NCBI GenBank assembly: GCA_037045045.1
Contig: JBAOHL010000002.1
Span: 248,001-312,000 of the forward strand
Direction of reading: 5' to 3'
Length of the DNA stretch: 64,000 nucleotides
DNA from: Phosphoribacter sp037045045
Lineage (GTDB): Bacteria; Actinomycetota; Actinomycetes; Actinomycetales; Dermatophilaceae
The notes below the pieces were generated by a model, which ran no database searches, had not been told where the DNA came from, and saw only the letters and a program-made list of their open reading frames with translations. Shown piece by piece: positions 50,186 to 59,855 of this stretch; positions within the stretch are counted from its first letter, which is position 1; every line of letters begins with the position of its first letter. The translations under genes were made by a program, and so were the position numbers.

Positions 50186-52147
50186 TTACCCCTTCGGCTC
50201 GACGAGCTCGAAGCCCGGGGTGCCTACCCGGGCCGCGATCGTCGCCACCCGACTGCGGTACTCGTTGATCTCCTCCGCCAACGCCGCCCGCCGCGCCTTC
50301 AGCTCGGGATCGTCGGACACATCCGCGGCCGAGCGGACCAGCCCGCGGTGCTGCGCCAACTGCAGCGCGTTACGGAACATCTCCAGCGAGGCCGACTCCA
50401 TGCCGCCGATGCGGTGCTGCAGTGCCCACTGCTGGCCGACGATCATGCACTGGCGCAGGAACCGCTCCTCGTCCAGCGCCCGGTTGGTCGGCTCGTCGAG
50501 CAGTTCGTGCGCGACGACGGCATACGCGTCGAGGAACGGACGCAACACGAGGTGCGACACCAGCGGCGAGCACCGGTGCAGGAAGTGCCCCGCGTCCTCG
50601 GCGGTCATCGTCTGGCGCTCGTCGGTGGTTCGGCCGGCCGGCGCGCGCTGCGGGTCGAGGATGCGCAGTTCGCCGTACAGCTGCTCGCCGAACTGTTGTC
50701 GACCGGGGAAGAAGAACTCGAACTTCAGCAGGTCGCGCAGCCGCAGCGCGTCCTCCCAGATCCCGTATGCCGCGTCCGGCGACTGGCGGGCGCCGACGAG
50801 GTCGAGCTCGCAGATGGCCCGGGTGAGCAGGACGTGGATCGCACTGTTGCGGTAGTTGGCCGCGGTGAGGTGCTGATCGGGGGCGATCCGCCACACCGTC
50901 GCGTCGCCGGTGTGCGAGAGCAGCACCCCGGAGTCGGTGAGGTCCTTGAGGGCCCGGCGCACCGTCGAGCGGTCGGTGAGGTTGGCCCCGCCGGCGGTGG
51001 GCCAGCCTCTGGCCCGCAGGTATTCGGCCAGCGGCTGGACGGTCTGCAGGACCTCGTCGAGGGTCATGGCCCGGCGCTGACCGAGCATGACGATGCACAC
51101 CGCCGAGGTCGGCGTGACCGGCGTGGCCTCGTTGAGCCGGTGCGAGGCGTCGACGGCGATCCGCTCGACGACGGTGTGCGAGGCGTCCGCGCGCAACTCG
51201 GCCAGACGGGCCTTGAGTGGCAGCGGTTCGCCGAAGTTGACGTAGATCCGCCCGACCCGGGTGTCCAGGCCCCGCAGGTAGTTGAGGAACCACCGGGCGT
51301 TCTCGGGGGTCTTGCCCCGGCCCTTGGCCTCCAACGCCATCGTCTGGACCTCGTCGCGGGGCAACTGGTCGTAGAGGTAGGACATCGGCACGAGGTAGAT
51401 CTCGTGGGACTTCACCGCCTCCGCGGCGTCGATGACGTACCGCAGCAGCCCGAGGCGGGGCGGGCGCAGCTTGCCGGTGCGGGTCCGCCCGCCCTCAATT
51501 GCCCACAGCAGGTTGTCGCCGTTGACGATGAGCTGGCCGATGTACGAGCGCAGGGCATGCTTGTACACCGGCACGCCGCGGGTCATCCGGCGCACGTGCA
51601 TGACACCGGTCCGCCGGGCCATCGGCCCCAGCGGGAAGAACCCGAGGTTGGCCCCGGCGAAGGAAAACGGCGGGGTGATCCCGCCGCGGGCGATGACCTT
51701 CGGCGAGACCCACTCGTCGAGGTAGGACCGATGCGAGATGAGGAAGACCAGCGCGTGGTCGCGGTCCAGCGGTCGCAGCTTGGCCAGCGAATCCTCGTCG
51801 ATGACGAGGTCGAAACCCCGCAGCATCCACGTCCCGACCTTGTCCCACCACTGGGAGACCGCTTGGTTGTGGATCGCCGACATCTCGCGCAGGTAGCGCA
51901 CCGCCTGCTTCTCGACCTCGGCGTGGTTCTGGCCGAGGGTGCTGGCGAGTTTGCGCACCCCCTCCTGGAAGTGTTCGGCCCGACTGAGTTCGGCGACGAA
52001 CGGAGTGTCCTCCTTGAGCTGCGGGTCCTTGAGCAAGTACGCCATCCGCCGGCGCAGATCCTCGACCGCACCCGACCTCGAACTCACCATGCGGCCGAGT
52101 ATGCCGTTCCCCGCCTCGGTCTGCTCGCCCTCCCCCGTCGCCGTCAC
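50186..52147 (-). CDS. plsB: glycerol-3-phosphate 1-O-acyltransferase (PlsB2-like)
   Basis: A 653-aa acyltransferase for the first step of phospholipid/triacylglycerol synthesis. Acyltransferase motifs: ISHRSYLDEW (the H-x4-D catalytic pair), AGANLGFFPLGPMARRTGVMHVRR, EGGRTRTGKLRPPRLGLL and YLVPMSYLYD. Homologous to mycobacterial PlsB2 (Rv2482c) but shorter (789 aa there). The neighbourhood plsB-plsC-wax ester synthase-hydrolase matches Rv2482c-Rv2485c. GTG 52147 overlaps the plsC-type gene stop (GTGA). Confidence 0.88.
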   Translation of the reverse strand: MTATGEGEQTEAGNGILGRMVSSRSGAVEDLRRRMAYLLKDPQLKEDTPFVAELSRAEHFQEGVRKLASTLGQNHAEVEKQAVRYLREMSAIHNQAVSQWWDKVGTWMLRGFDLVIDEDSLAKLRPLDRDHALVFLISHRSYLDEWVSPKVIARGGITPPFSFAGANLGFFPLGPMARRTGVMHVRRMTRGVPVYKHALRSYIGQLIVNGDNLLWAIEGGRTRTGKLRPPRLGLLRYVIDAAEAVKSHEIYLVPMSYLYDQLPRDEVQTMALEAKGRGKTPENARWFLNYLRGLDTRVGRIYVNFGEPLPLKARLAELRADASHTVVERIAVDASHRLNEATPVTPTSAVCIVMLGQRRAMTLDEVLQTVQPLAEYLRARGWPTAGGANLTDRSTVRRALKDLTDSGVLLSHTGDATVWRIAPDQHLTAANYRNSAIHVLLTRAICELDLVGARQSPDAAYGIWEDALRLRDLLKFEFFFPGRQQFGEQLYGELRILDPQRAPAGRTTDERQTMTAEDAGHFLHRCSPLVSHLVLRPFLDAYAVVAHELLDEPTNRALDEERFLRQCMIVGQQWALQHRIGGMESASLEMFRNALQLAQHRGLVRSAADVSDDPELKARRAALAEEINEYRSRVATIAARVGTPGFELVEPKG

Positions 52148-53610
52148 CGAGCGGCCTTGGAGTGATCCGGGCCGGGCCAGTCCTCGAGGGTGTCGAGGTA
52201 GAGCTGACGCACCGCCTCGACCGCGGCGTCGATGTCGGAGCGCTTCCAGCCCTCGGTGCGGATCGGGTCGTGGACAACGACCTCGACGGTCCCGGTGCGG
52301 GCCGTGCGGTTGTCGCGCCACATGATCTGGCCGGAGTTGCGCACGACGATGGGGATGATCGGCACCTGGGCCTCTCGGGCCAGGTGGAAGGCCCCCTTCT
52401 TGAACTCGCCGACCGCCGGGGTGAACGAGCGGGTGCCCTCGGGCGCGACGACGATGGAGATGCCCTGGTCGATGAGGTCGAGGGCACCCTTGAGCGCCTC
52501 GCGGGCCTGGGCGCTGTCGGCGCGGTCGACGAAGGCGAACTGGGCGTAGTCCATCATCGGCCCGACGACGGGCATCTGCTTGATCTCCTTCTTCGCCAGG
52601 GCGGTGACGTCCTCGCGCAGGATGGTAGCCCCGACGAGCAGGTCGATGAGCGCGCTCTGGTGGTTGACGAGGAACACCGCCGGGCGGTCCGACCACAGGT
52701 TCCCCTGGCCGCGGACGACCTCGACCTTGATGTCGCCGAAGGCCCCGCCGAACTGGGCGAACGCGTTGATCATGAGGTTGATGCCGCGGCGTTTGTCGCC
52801 GGTGAGCAGGCTCAGGGCGATCCCGGCCGCACCCCCTCCGACGAGCGAGGCCCAGATGCCTCCGGTGCGCAGCGCCGGCACCGGGTCGAAACGACCGTTC
52901 CCCGGCTTGAAGTTCAGCACCGGCCAGTCGCGGACCCGGGCGGCCCGGGCCAGCGCCGGTTGGGGGTTCACCGCGCACGGGTGCCCGACCGACTGCAGGA
53001 ACGGGATGTCCTCGTCGCCGTTGGCGTAGCCGTAGGCGTTGGCCAGGCGCAACCGCCGCCGTCGGGCGAAGTCGCGGATCGCCGCCTCCTTGCCCTCCCC
53101 CCACAGGGTGCGCCCGGCCAGCCGACCGGTGGCGACGCCGTCGATGATCTCCAACTCGGTGCACAGGACGTGCGAGATGCCGAGCTCACGGGCCACCCCG
53201 GCGATCTGTACCCGAGTGGCCGAGCTCGCGATGACGACGGTGTGCCCGGCCCGCTGGTGGGCCTTGACCAGCCGCCAGGCCTCGTGGAAAAGGTTCTTGG
53301 CGATTCCGTGTTGGTAGAGGGCCTTGCCGAAGTCCTCGAGGTAAGACGTCGGCTTACCGGCCCAGCCGGAGATGCCCTCGGAGACGAAGGTCTCGAACTC
53401 GGCCTCGGACATCGGCCCGCCGCGGGCCGCCTTGATCGCCCGGAGCATCTCTCCCGGGCCGACCTGCCGGGCGCGCAACCGCCGCTCGTAGAGGGTCGTC
53501 GCGGAATACCCGTCGATGAGCGTGCCGTCGAAGTCGAAGAACGCCGCGATGCGAGCACCAGTGGGCCCGTGCCGGATCTGTTCGAGCATCGCCTCGGTGT
53601 CCACGCCCAC
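52144..53610 (-). CDS. plsC: bifunctional HAD-IB hydrolase / 1-acylglycerol-3-phosphate acyltransferase
   Basis: 488 aa with two domains. Residues about 20-225: HAD-IB phosphatase (AFFDFDGTLIDGYS with the nucleophile DxD, VVIASSATRVQ, GYANGDEDIPFL). Residues about 300-480: PlsC acyltransferase (LVNHQSALIDLLVG as H-x4-D, VDRADSAQAREAL, VVAPEGTRSFTP, IIPIVVRN). As in Rv2483c it should make phosphatidic acid, while the HAD part may dephosphorylate a lipid. GTG 53610 sits 10 nt after GGAG; GTG 53604 is an alternative. Confidence 0.88.
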   Translation of the reverse strand: MGVDTEAMLEQIRHGPTGARIAAFFDFDGTLIDGYSATTLYERRLRARQVGPGEMLRAIKAARGGPMSEAEFETFVSEGISGWAGKPTSYLEDFGKALYQHGIAKNLFHEAWRLVKAHQRAGHTVVIASSATRVQIAGVARELGISHVLCTELEIIDGVATGRLAGRTLWGEGKEAAIRDFARRRRLRLANAYGYANGDEDIPFLQSVGHPCAVNPQPALARAARVRDWPVLNFKPGNGRFDPVPALRTGGIWASLVGGGAAGIALSLLTGDKRRGINLMINAFAQFGGAFGDIKVEVVRGQGNLWSDRPAVFLVNHQSALIDLLVGATILREDVTALAKKEIKQMPVVGPMMDYAQFAFVDRADSAQAREALKGALDLIDQGISIVVAPEGTRSFTPAVGEFKKGAFHLAREAQVPIIPIVVRNSGQIMWRDNRTARTGTVEVVVHDPIRTEGWKRSDIDAAVEAVRQLYLDTLEDWPGPDHSKAAR

Positions 53611-53787
53611 ACCCCATCCGCTCCGCCCTCTCCACGTCAAGTCCGAGCCGCCCCGATGCCTGCGACCGGAACCGACCCCAACGCTGTGCGACCGGTCACC
53701 CCCCATGGCGCAGCGGCCGGTGAATCGGAATCATGGTCGCCACAGAACGCACGACGAATGCCGCGCCGACCGACGAGGAGTGCGCCG

Positions 53788-55191
53788 ATGGACGAGGGTT
53801 TCGAGTGGGGCGGTGGGCCGTACCTGAGCCACTGGGAGTCGGTGATGTGGCGGGCCGACAACGACCCGCGCACCCGGGCCACGGGCTCGATGTTCGAACG
53901 CCTGGAGACCGAGCCCGACTGGGACCGCTTCGTGGCGGCACACGAACGCGGCACCCGAATGGTCCCGCGGCTGCGCGAACGCATCGTCGACCCGCTCGTC
54001 CCGCTCGTCACGCCGGCCTGGTCGCTCGACCCGCACTTCGACATCGAACATCAGGTCTACCGCGTCCAGGTCCCGCCCCCCGGCACCGAGGCCCAACTGT
54101 GCGAGACGGTCGCGAGCATCCTGCAGCGGCCGTTGGACCGCGAACGCCCGCCGTGGGAGGTCGTGCTGCTCACCGGGCTGGAAGGCGGGCGCGCGGCATA
54201 CATGTTCCGCACCCACCACGTGCTCGGCGACGGGCTGGCGCTCGTGCAGGTCATGGACATGCTGCACAGCTCCACGGCGACCCCGGGCACCCGGCAGGTG
54301 CCGCAGTATCCGGATCGGCCGACGTTCACTCGCGCCTCGCTGCTGTCCACCCGACTGGCCCAGCAGGCCGTCGGCGCGCCGATGGGCGCGGTGCGCTCGA
54401 CCCGGGACGCCAACGCGACGATGCTGCGATCCGCGCGGCGGCCGATGCGCTCGACGAAGGAGACCATCGAGTACGTCCGATCCCTGCAACGCAAGATGAG
54501 CACCGAGCTGCCGCGCTCGCCGCTGCTGGCCGGCGCCGGTGGGATCGGCGCTCGGGTGGCCTTCGTCGACTTCCCCCAGGCCGCGCTGCGCGCGGCCGGC
54601 AAGGTCGCCGGCGGATCGGTCAACGACGTCTACCTCGCCGGCATGATCGGCGGATTGCGCCGCTTCCACGAACGCCACGGCGTCCGCGTCGAGGAGATCC
54701 CCGTGTCGATCCCCATCAGCCTGCGCAAGGCCTCCGACCCGCTCGGCGGCAACCACTTCACCGGGGCGACGATGCGCGGGCCGCTGTTCGAGACCGACCC
54801 GGCCCGCCGCGTCCAACTCGTGCGCCAGCGGGTCAAGGAGTGCCGCGCGGAACCCGCGCTCGCCTTCGTCGAGCACGTTGCCCCGATGCTCGACCGCCTG
54901 CCGGTCGCGGCGATCATCGAGATCGTCGGCAATTCGACGAGCGCCGTCGACGTCCAGCTGACGAACATTCCCGGAGTCGGGCACACGGCATACATCGCCG
55001 GAGCGAAGGTCACCCACGCCTGCCCGATCGGTCCGCGGCCCGCGGTGGCGATGATGGCCGGGATGATGACCTACGAGGGTCGGGCCTGCATCGCCATGAA
55101 CCTCGACCGCGACGTCTTCCCCGACACCGACGTGCTGCTGGACTGCGTGCAGGAGGGCTTCGACGAGGTGCTGGCGCTGGCGAAGGGGTGA
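53788..55191 (+). CDS. wax ester synthase/diacylglycerol acyltransferase family protein
   Basis: A 467-aa WS/DGAT-like acyltransferase. The catalytic HHxxxDG motif is present as THHVLGDG (about residues 143-149). SVNDVYLAGMIGGLRRF, SIPISLRKASDPLGGNHF and the VQLTNIPGVG block near the end are further family motifs. It would acylate diacylglycerol or fatty alcohols to make storage lipid. ATG 53788 has CGAGGAGTG upstream. Divergent from plsC and translationally coupled to the next hydrolase gene, as with Rv2484c. Confidence 0.87.
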   Translation: MDEGFEWGGGPYLSHWESVMWRADNDPRTRATGSMFERLETEPDWDRFVAAHERGTRMVPRLRERIVDPLVPLVTPAWSLDPHFDIEHQVYRVQVPPPGTEAQLCETVASILQRPLDRERPPWEVVLLTGLEGGRAAYMFRTHHVLGDGLALVQVMDMLHSSTATPGTRQVPQYPDRPTFTRASLLSTRLAQQAVGAPMGAVRSTRDANATMLRSARRPMRSTKETIEYVRSLQRKMSTELPRSPLLAGAGGIGARVAFVDFPQAALRAAGKVAGGSVNDVYLAGMIGGLRRFHERHGVRVEEIPVSIPISLRKASDPLGGNHFTGATMRGPLFETDPARRVQLVRQRVKECRAEPALAFVEHVAPMLDRLPVAAIIEIVGNSTSAVDVQLTNIPGVGHTAYIAGAKVTHACPIGPRPAVAMMAGMMTYEGRACIAMNLDRDVFPDTDVLLDCVQEGFDEVLALAKG

Positions 55192-56159
55192 CCGTGGCCG
55201 ACACCGACGCCGCCGCCGACGCCGCCAGCCTCGACGCCCAGATCCGCGAACACGAACTCAGCGCGTACCGGCACTACGGCATCGAGCCCGAGGAGGAGAT
55301 GCTCCTGGTCGACACCTACGTCGGGGAGCGGCAGGTGCGGGTCATGCACTTCGGCCCGCAGGACAGCCCGCTGCCCCCGGTGCTCGTCATGCACGGGGTC
55401 GGGTCGTTCTCGGTGCTCGCGGTAGAGATGTTCTCCTACCTCACCGGCCGCCGGGTCATGGTCATGGACTGGCCGGGCCACGGGCTGTCCGGCGAGTGCG
55501 TGCTGCCCAACCCCAACTGCCTGCGGGACATGGCAGTGTCGACCCTGCGCGGCATCCTCGACGACCTGGCCATCCCCGTCGTCGACCTCATCGCCCACTC
55601 GGTCGGCAGCCAGTTCAGCCTGTATGCCGCGATCGACATGCCGCGCCGGGTGCGGCGGATGGTGCTCATGGGGGCACCGGCCGGCGCCTTCCCGAAGTCC
55701 CACCCGATCCTGCCGATGCTGCTCATGGCCACGCCCGTGCTCGGCCGGGCGGCCCTGGCCCGCGAGGTCACCGAGTCGAGCTTCACGTGGTTCAACAACC
55801 AGGCGATCGGCGTGGGCGCCGGCGCGCATCTGCCCCCGGGCGTGATGGCGGCGGGGCGGCTGATCTCCAACCGGCCGTCGTACCCGGCGAGCGTCAACAG
55901 CTACTGCAACGCCCTGGTGCGCGGCCGGTCGGTGCGGCCGGTCAACCACATCGGCATCGAGGAGCTGTCCCGGATCACCCATCCGACGCTCATCGTCTGG
56001 GGCGACAAGGACGCCTTCCAGAGCCCCATGCTCGCCGCCCCGTCGATCGTCGCGATCCGGTATCACCGGCTCATCCGGCTCCCGTATGCCGGGCACGCAC
56101 CGTGGCTGGACGAGCCGGAGCTGGTCGGCACGGCCATCGCCGAACACCTGTCGGGGTAG
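55188..56159 (+). CDS. alpha/beta hydrolase
   Basis: A 323-aa alpha/beta hydrolase. VLVMHGVGSFS is the oxyanion loop, DLIAHSVGSQFSLYAA has the nucleophile Ser in a G-less elbow (A-H-S-V-G), VWGDKDAF gives the acid and PYAGHAPWLDEPE the His. Partnered by overlap (GTGA) with the wax-ester-synthase-like gene, it probably acts on acyl lipids; the mycobacterial counterpart position holds LipQ, a different hydrolase group, so the match is positional only. Confidence 0.82.
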   Translation: MTVADTDAAADAASLDAQIREHELSAYRHYGIEPEEEMLLVDTYVGERQVRVMHFGPQDSPLPPVLVMHGVGSFSVLAVEMFSYLTGRRVMVMDWPGHGLSGECVLPNPNCLRDMAVSTLRGILDDLAIPVVDLIAHSVGSQFSLYAAIDMPRRVRRMVLMGAPAGAFPKSHPILPMLLMATPVLGRAALAREVTESSFTWFNNQAIGVGAGAHLPPGVMAAGRLISNRPSYPASVNSYCNALVRGRSVRPVNHIGIEELSRITHPTLIVWGDKDAFQSPMLAAPSIVAIRYHRLIRLPYAGHAPWLDEPELVGTAIAEHLSG

Positions 56160-56254
56160 CTCGGCCTTTGGCGCCCCCGCCCGCGACGGCACGGCATACC
56201 GGCAGCGCCGTAGAGCCCGGACGGCATACCGGGCCGCGCCGTAGGGTCGGTGAC

Positions 56255-57133
56255 ATGCGCATCGGCCTGGTCATCCTGCCGGAACATCGCTGGGCCGAGG
56301 CCGCGCCGCGGTGGCGGGCTGCGCAGGAGTGGGGGTTCGCCCACGCGTGGACCTACGACCACCTCGGCTGGCGGACGCTGCTCGACGGGCCGTGGTTCGA
56401 CGTCGTGACGACGCTGACCGCCGCCGCGTCGGTGACGACGACGATCCCATTGGGGACCTACGTCATCTCGCCGAACTTCCGCCACCCGGTGACGCTGGCC
56501 CGACAGCTGTTGGGTATCGACGACGTCAGCGGTGGTCGTCTGCTCGTCGGCGTGGGCGCCGGCGGTGGCGGCGGCTACGACGGCTCGGTCCTCGGCCAGG
56601 CGCAGCTGACCCCTGGGGAGCTCGTGTCACGTCTCGGCGAGTTCGTCGAGCTCACCGACCTGCTGCTGCGCCAGCCGGTGACCTCGTATGCCGGCCGTTG
56701 GTACACCGCTGTGCAGGCCCGCTCCCATCCCGGTCCGGTGCAGCGACCGCGGCCGCCCCTCATCGTCGCCGCGACCGGCCCTCGGGCGATGGGCGTGGCC
56801 GCCCGCCTCGGGGACGGGTGGCTCACCAACGGTCCGCGACTCGGCGAGGGCGGCACCGTGTCCGAGTGGTGGGCGGAGCTGACGGACATGTGTCGCCGCT
56901 TCGAGGACCTCACCGCCGGACGGGACGTGGCCCGGTACCTCAACGTCGACGCCGCTCCGCTGTTCTCCCTCTCGTCGTGGGACTTCTTCGAAGAGCAGGT
57001 GGGCCGGGCCGAGCAACTCGGGTTCACCGACGTGCAGGTCCATTGGCCCCGGCCGGACGGCGTGTATGCCGGCGACCCGCGCCTTCTCGACCGCGTCGCC
57101 GGCACTCTCCTGTCCCCTCACGCCGAGCCCTGA
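56255..57133 (+). CDS. LLM-class F420-dependent oxidoreductase
   Basis: A 292-aa luciferase-like monooxygenase fold protein: HAWTYDHLGWRTLLDGPWFDVVTTLTAAASVT, PLGTYVISPNFRHPVTLARQLLGIDDVSGGRLLVGVGAGG and PPLIVAATGPRAMGVAARLGDGWLT. The pattern with the 'DDVSGGRLxVGVG' core marks the F420-dependent rather than FMN branch (family knowledge). Substrate unknown. Its last codons lie inside the first unit of the repeat that continues downstream, so its C-terminus may have been shaped by the repeat. Confidence 0.85.
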   Translation: MRIGLVILPEHRWAEAAPRWRAAQEWGFAHAWTYDHLGWRTLLDGPWFDVVTTLTAAASVTTTIPLGTYVISPNFRHPVTLARQLLGIDDVSGGRLLVGVGAGGGGGYDGSVLGQAQLTPGELVSRLGEFVELTDLLLRQPVTSYAGRWYTAVQARSHPGPVQRPRPPLIVAATGPRAMGVAARLGDGWLTNGPRLGEGGTVSEWWAELTDMCRRFEDLTAGRDVARYLNVDAAPLFSLSSWDFFEEQVGRAEQLGFTDVQVHWPRPDGVYAGDPRLLDRVAGTLLSPHAEP

Positions 57134-57420
57134 CCGGGTCGCCACGAGGTCCGGGCGACACACACGTTGGCCGTACTCCTTTGACACTCTCCTCTCCCCG
57201 CCGAGCCCTGACCGGGGCACGAGGTCCGAGGCGAGACACACGTTGGCCGTACTCCTTTGACACTCTCCTCTCCCCGCGCCCAGCACTGATCGGGGCGCGA
57301 GATCCGAGGCGAGACACACGTTGGCCGTAGTCCCTTGACACTCCTCTCCCCGCGCCCAGCACTGATCGGGGTGGCACGAGGTCCGAGGGGCCGACAACCG
57401 TTCGCCGTATTCCCTTGACA
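57110..57420. repeat. four-fold ~78-bp tandem repeat carrying TTGACA
   Basis: Direct repeats with TTGACA at 57181, 57257, 57335 and 57415 (spacing 76, 78 and 80 bp). Each unit has GAGGTCCGAGGCGAGACACACG, then GTTGGCCGTA, TTGACAC and CTCCTCTCCCCGC, quoted here in parts. The first unit begins inside the end of the oxidoreductase gene. Only the last unit is followed by a -10 box. Confidence 0.88.
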
Positions 57421-57442
57421 CGTAAGGGTTTTCGACTAGACT
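57415..57442 (+). promoter_or_regulatory. sigma70-type promoter of DUF222-HNH gene
   Basis: TTGACA at 57415-57420 and TAGACT at 57437-57442 with a 16-bp spacer. Transcription would start just before or at the ATG 57449, giving a leaderless or near-leaderless message. The best matching promoter in the window. Confidence 0.7.
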
Positions 57443-57448
57443 GGACAT

Positions 57449-59098
57449 ATGTTCGAAACGATGACCGATCTCGGCCAGACACGGTGCGCTAGCGCCGTCG
57501 CCTTGCCCGGGTCGGTCGACGAGGTGAAGGCGACCGACCCCTTCGCCCTTGCCGCGGCACTCGCGCCGCTTACCGAACGCGCCATCGAGGCCCTAGATGC
57601 GACCGCCGCCGAGGTCGTCGTCGCGGCCACTCAGCGCGTCGTCAACGCACTGGCGGCACGCCAGGCCAAGGCCGTCGAGGTGTTCACCGAACGGGTCGCC
57701 GTCGAGGCCGAACACGAGCGCCTCAGCGAACAGGCCCGGTGGGAGGCGCTGCGCGAAGCCGCCCGAGCCCACGGTCGCCCGGTGCCTGCGCGCACGCTCG
57801 TTCCCGTGCCCTGCGTGCAGTCCCTGGCCGGCGCGATGCTCGCGCCGATCCTGCGCATCGCGCCTCGGACGATGGTGTCGCGCATCGACGCGGCGCAATG
57901 GCTCGGGGTACTGCCGCGCAGCAGGGCGATGGCTTGGGCAGGCGACCTGGAGCCCTACCGGTGGGCGCACCTCGCTCGGGCTGCCGAGCAGGTCGGCATC
58001 GACCACGTCGTCGAGCTCGAGGCCCGAGTGCACCACGCCGGGGTCACCGAGCTCGCCTCCTCGCGGGTCAAGGCGAGGTGCCTGGCGGCAGTGGCGGCCA
58101 TGGGCGGGGCCGACTCGGACGACACCACCAGCGCAGCACGGCGATTCGTGCGAGTCGAACCGGCATCGGAGCCCGGGCTGACGCAATGGACCGCCCTGCT
58201 GCCGGCCGAGGCCTCGCGGCTGATGTGGTCCGCGATCGATGCCCTCGGCGCCGAGTACCTCGCTGCCGACCCCACCCGGACCCCGACCCAGACCCGGGCC
58301 GACGCGTTCTGCGACCTCGTGCTCGCCCACGCGTCGGTGCGCACCGAATGCGTGCTCGTCGTCCCAGCCGCCGACTTCCAGCCCTCACCTCAACGACTGG
58401 GTATGCCGCCCACGGCCGGCCCATCGATGGGCACCATGCCTGGGAATCGGTTTGGTGTTCCTGCCGTCCGCATCTGGGATGCCGATGAGGCGGGGGCTCC
58501 GACCGACCGGGCGGGCGGCGTCGGCGAGCTCGAGGTCCCGTCCGAACCCGTGGAGATCGCCGGCGAACTCGAAGACGTGCTGGACGCCGAAATCGACCAC
58601 GCCAGAAGGGTCGACGCCAATCCGCGGCTGCGGCGCTCGGACGACGGCACGGTGTGGTTCGTGCCCGGCCCGGTCGCGACGCCGAAGGCCGGGTGGCTGC
58701 TTCCCGAACAGGTCACGCGGATCCTCGCCGACCCCGACACCTCGATGCGCCTCGCGACCGCCTGTCCGCAGACCGGCGCCGTCCACCTCGTCGATGCGAC
58801 GGCATACCGCCCCGGCCGGCAGCTGGCGCGGGCGGTGCGACGACGTGACGGCACGTGCCGTTTCCCCGGATGCGCGACGCCAGCCGAGCGCTGCGACCTC
58901 GACCACGTCGTCCCTCACCCCCTGGGGCCGACGACGTCCGCGAACCTCGTCTCGCTATGCCGCACCCACCACGGCTTCAAGCACCACGCGGGATGGACCC
59001 TCGAGCTGAGCGACGAGGGGGCGTGCACCTGGCGCGCGCCTCACGGGCGCACCCACACCACGCTCCCCGACTCGGTCCTCGACCCCGCCGCGGCGTGA
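57449..59098 (+). CDS. DUF222 / HNH endonuclease domain protein (13E12 repeat family)
   Basis: 549 aa. The N-terminal DUF222 region is helical (residues 30-330); the C-terminus is an HNH nuclease: RRRDGTCRFPGCATPAERCDLDHVVPHPLGPTTSANLVSLCRTHHGFKHH, quoted by parts as CRFPGC (zinc Cys pair), DLDHVVP (catalytic DH), N of SANL and CRTHHGFKH. The family is multicopy in actinobacteria, including the 13E12 elements of mycobacteria; its role is unknown and horizontal spread is suspected. A 60-residue acidic insert (about 345-390) separates the two parts. Driven by the promoter at 57415. Confidence 0.88.
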   Translation: MFETMTDLGQTRCASAVALPGSVDEVKATDPFALAAALAPLTERAIEALDATAAEVVVAATQRVVNALAARQAKAVEVFTERVAVEAEHERLSEQARWEALREAARAHGRPVPARTLVPVPCVQSLAGAMLAPILRIAPRTMVSRIDAAQWLGVLPRSRAMAWAGDLEPYRWAHLARAAEQVGIDHVVELEARVHHAGVTELASSRVKARCLAAVAAMGGADSDDTTSAARRFVRVEPASEPGLTQWTALLPAEASRLMWSAIDALGAEYLAADPTRTPTQTRADAFCDLVLAHASVRTECVLVVPAADFQPSPQRLGMPPTAGPSMGTMPGNRFGVPAVRIWDADEAGAPTDRAGGVGELEVPSEPVEIAGELEDVLDAEIDHARRVDANPRLRRSDDGTVWFVPGPVATPKAGWLLPEQVTRILADPDTSMRLATACPQTGAVHLVDATAYRPGRQLARAVRRRDGTCRFPGCATPAERCDLDHVVPHPLGPTTSANLVSLCRTHHGFKHHAGWTLELSDEGACTWRAPHGRTHTTLPDSVLDPAAA

Positions 59099-59114
59099 AC
59101 CGCAGGAGGATCGG

Positions 59115-59807
59115 TCAGCCGGTCGGCGACTCAGGCGCTCCCTGGCGCAAGACTCCCTGGCGCAGCAGGTCGAGGTAGACCGCCACCGGTTGGGCGCCGC
59201 TGACCGCGACCCGGGCGCCGGCCACCGCGAAGGGGACCGCGCCGATCCCGAGGTCACGGGCCGCGGACTCGTCCGCGCGCACCTGGTCGGCGTAGTCCCC
59301 ACCGGCGAGCACCGCAGCGACCCGACGCTCGTCCATGCCGGCCTCGGCAGCGACCCGCACGAGCACCCCGTGGTCGTCGAGCGCCAGCCCATCGACGAAG
59401 TGCGCGGCGAAGAATCGTTCGAGCGCGGCCTGAGCCAACTCCCAGCCACCCATCTCCGTGGCCAGCGCGACCAAGCGGTGAGCGTCGAACGTCGAGCACT
59501 TGACCGCCCGGTCGAAGTCCAGCGCGAGCCCCTCGCCAGCAGCGACCTCGCTGACCCGCGCCGTCATGGCCCGGCCGGCGTCGAGCCCGCCGCCGTACTT
59601 GGCGCCGAGGTACTCCGCCACTGGGACTCGCTCCCCCGGCGACATACCGGGATCGAGCTCGAAAGCCCGATGCCGCAACACAACGGTGGCCGGCCGCTCG
59701 TATGCCGCGATCGCCTGACGCAGGCGATGCTTGGCCAGGTAACACCACGGACAGACGAGGTCGGCCCACATCTCGACGACGAGAGGGGCAGAGTCCTGCT
59801 GCATCAC
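59115..59807 (-). CDS. DsbA-family (FrnE-like) thiol oxidoreductase
   Basis: A 230-aa thioredoxin-fold protein with CPWC at about residues 19-22 (WADLVCPWCYLAKHRL) and the cis-Pro in GIGAVPFAVAG. The helical insertion is of the 2-hydroxychromene isomerase/FrnE group. No signal peptide, so cytoplasmic. These proteins probably act in polyketide or stress redox chemistry; the substrate is not known. ATG 59807. Confidence 0.88.
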   Translation of the reverse strand: MMQQDSAPLVVEMWADLVCPWCYLAKHRLRQAIAAYERPATVVLRHRAFELDPGMSPGERVPVAEYLGAKYGGGLDAGRAMTARVSEVAAGEGLALDFDRAVKCSTFDAHRLVALATEMGGWELAQAALERFFAAHFVDGLALDDHGVLVRVAAEAGMDERRVAAVLAGGDYADQVRADESAARDLGIGAVPFAVAGARVAVSGAQPVAVYLDLLRQGVLRQGAPESPTG

Positions 59808-59855
59808 TCCACTGTGCCACCCGCCGCCCTCGGGCGGGGCCGAGTGGTCGGCAGG

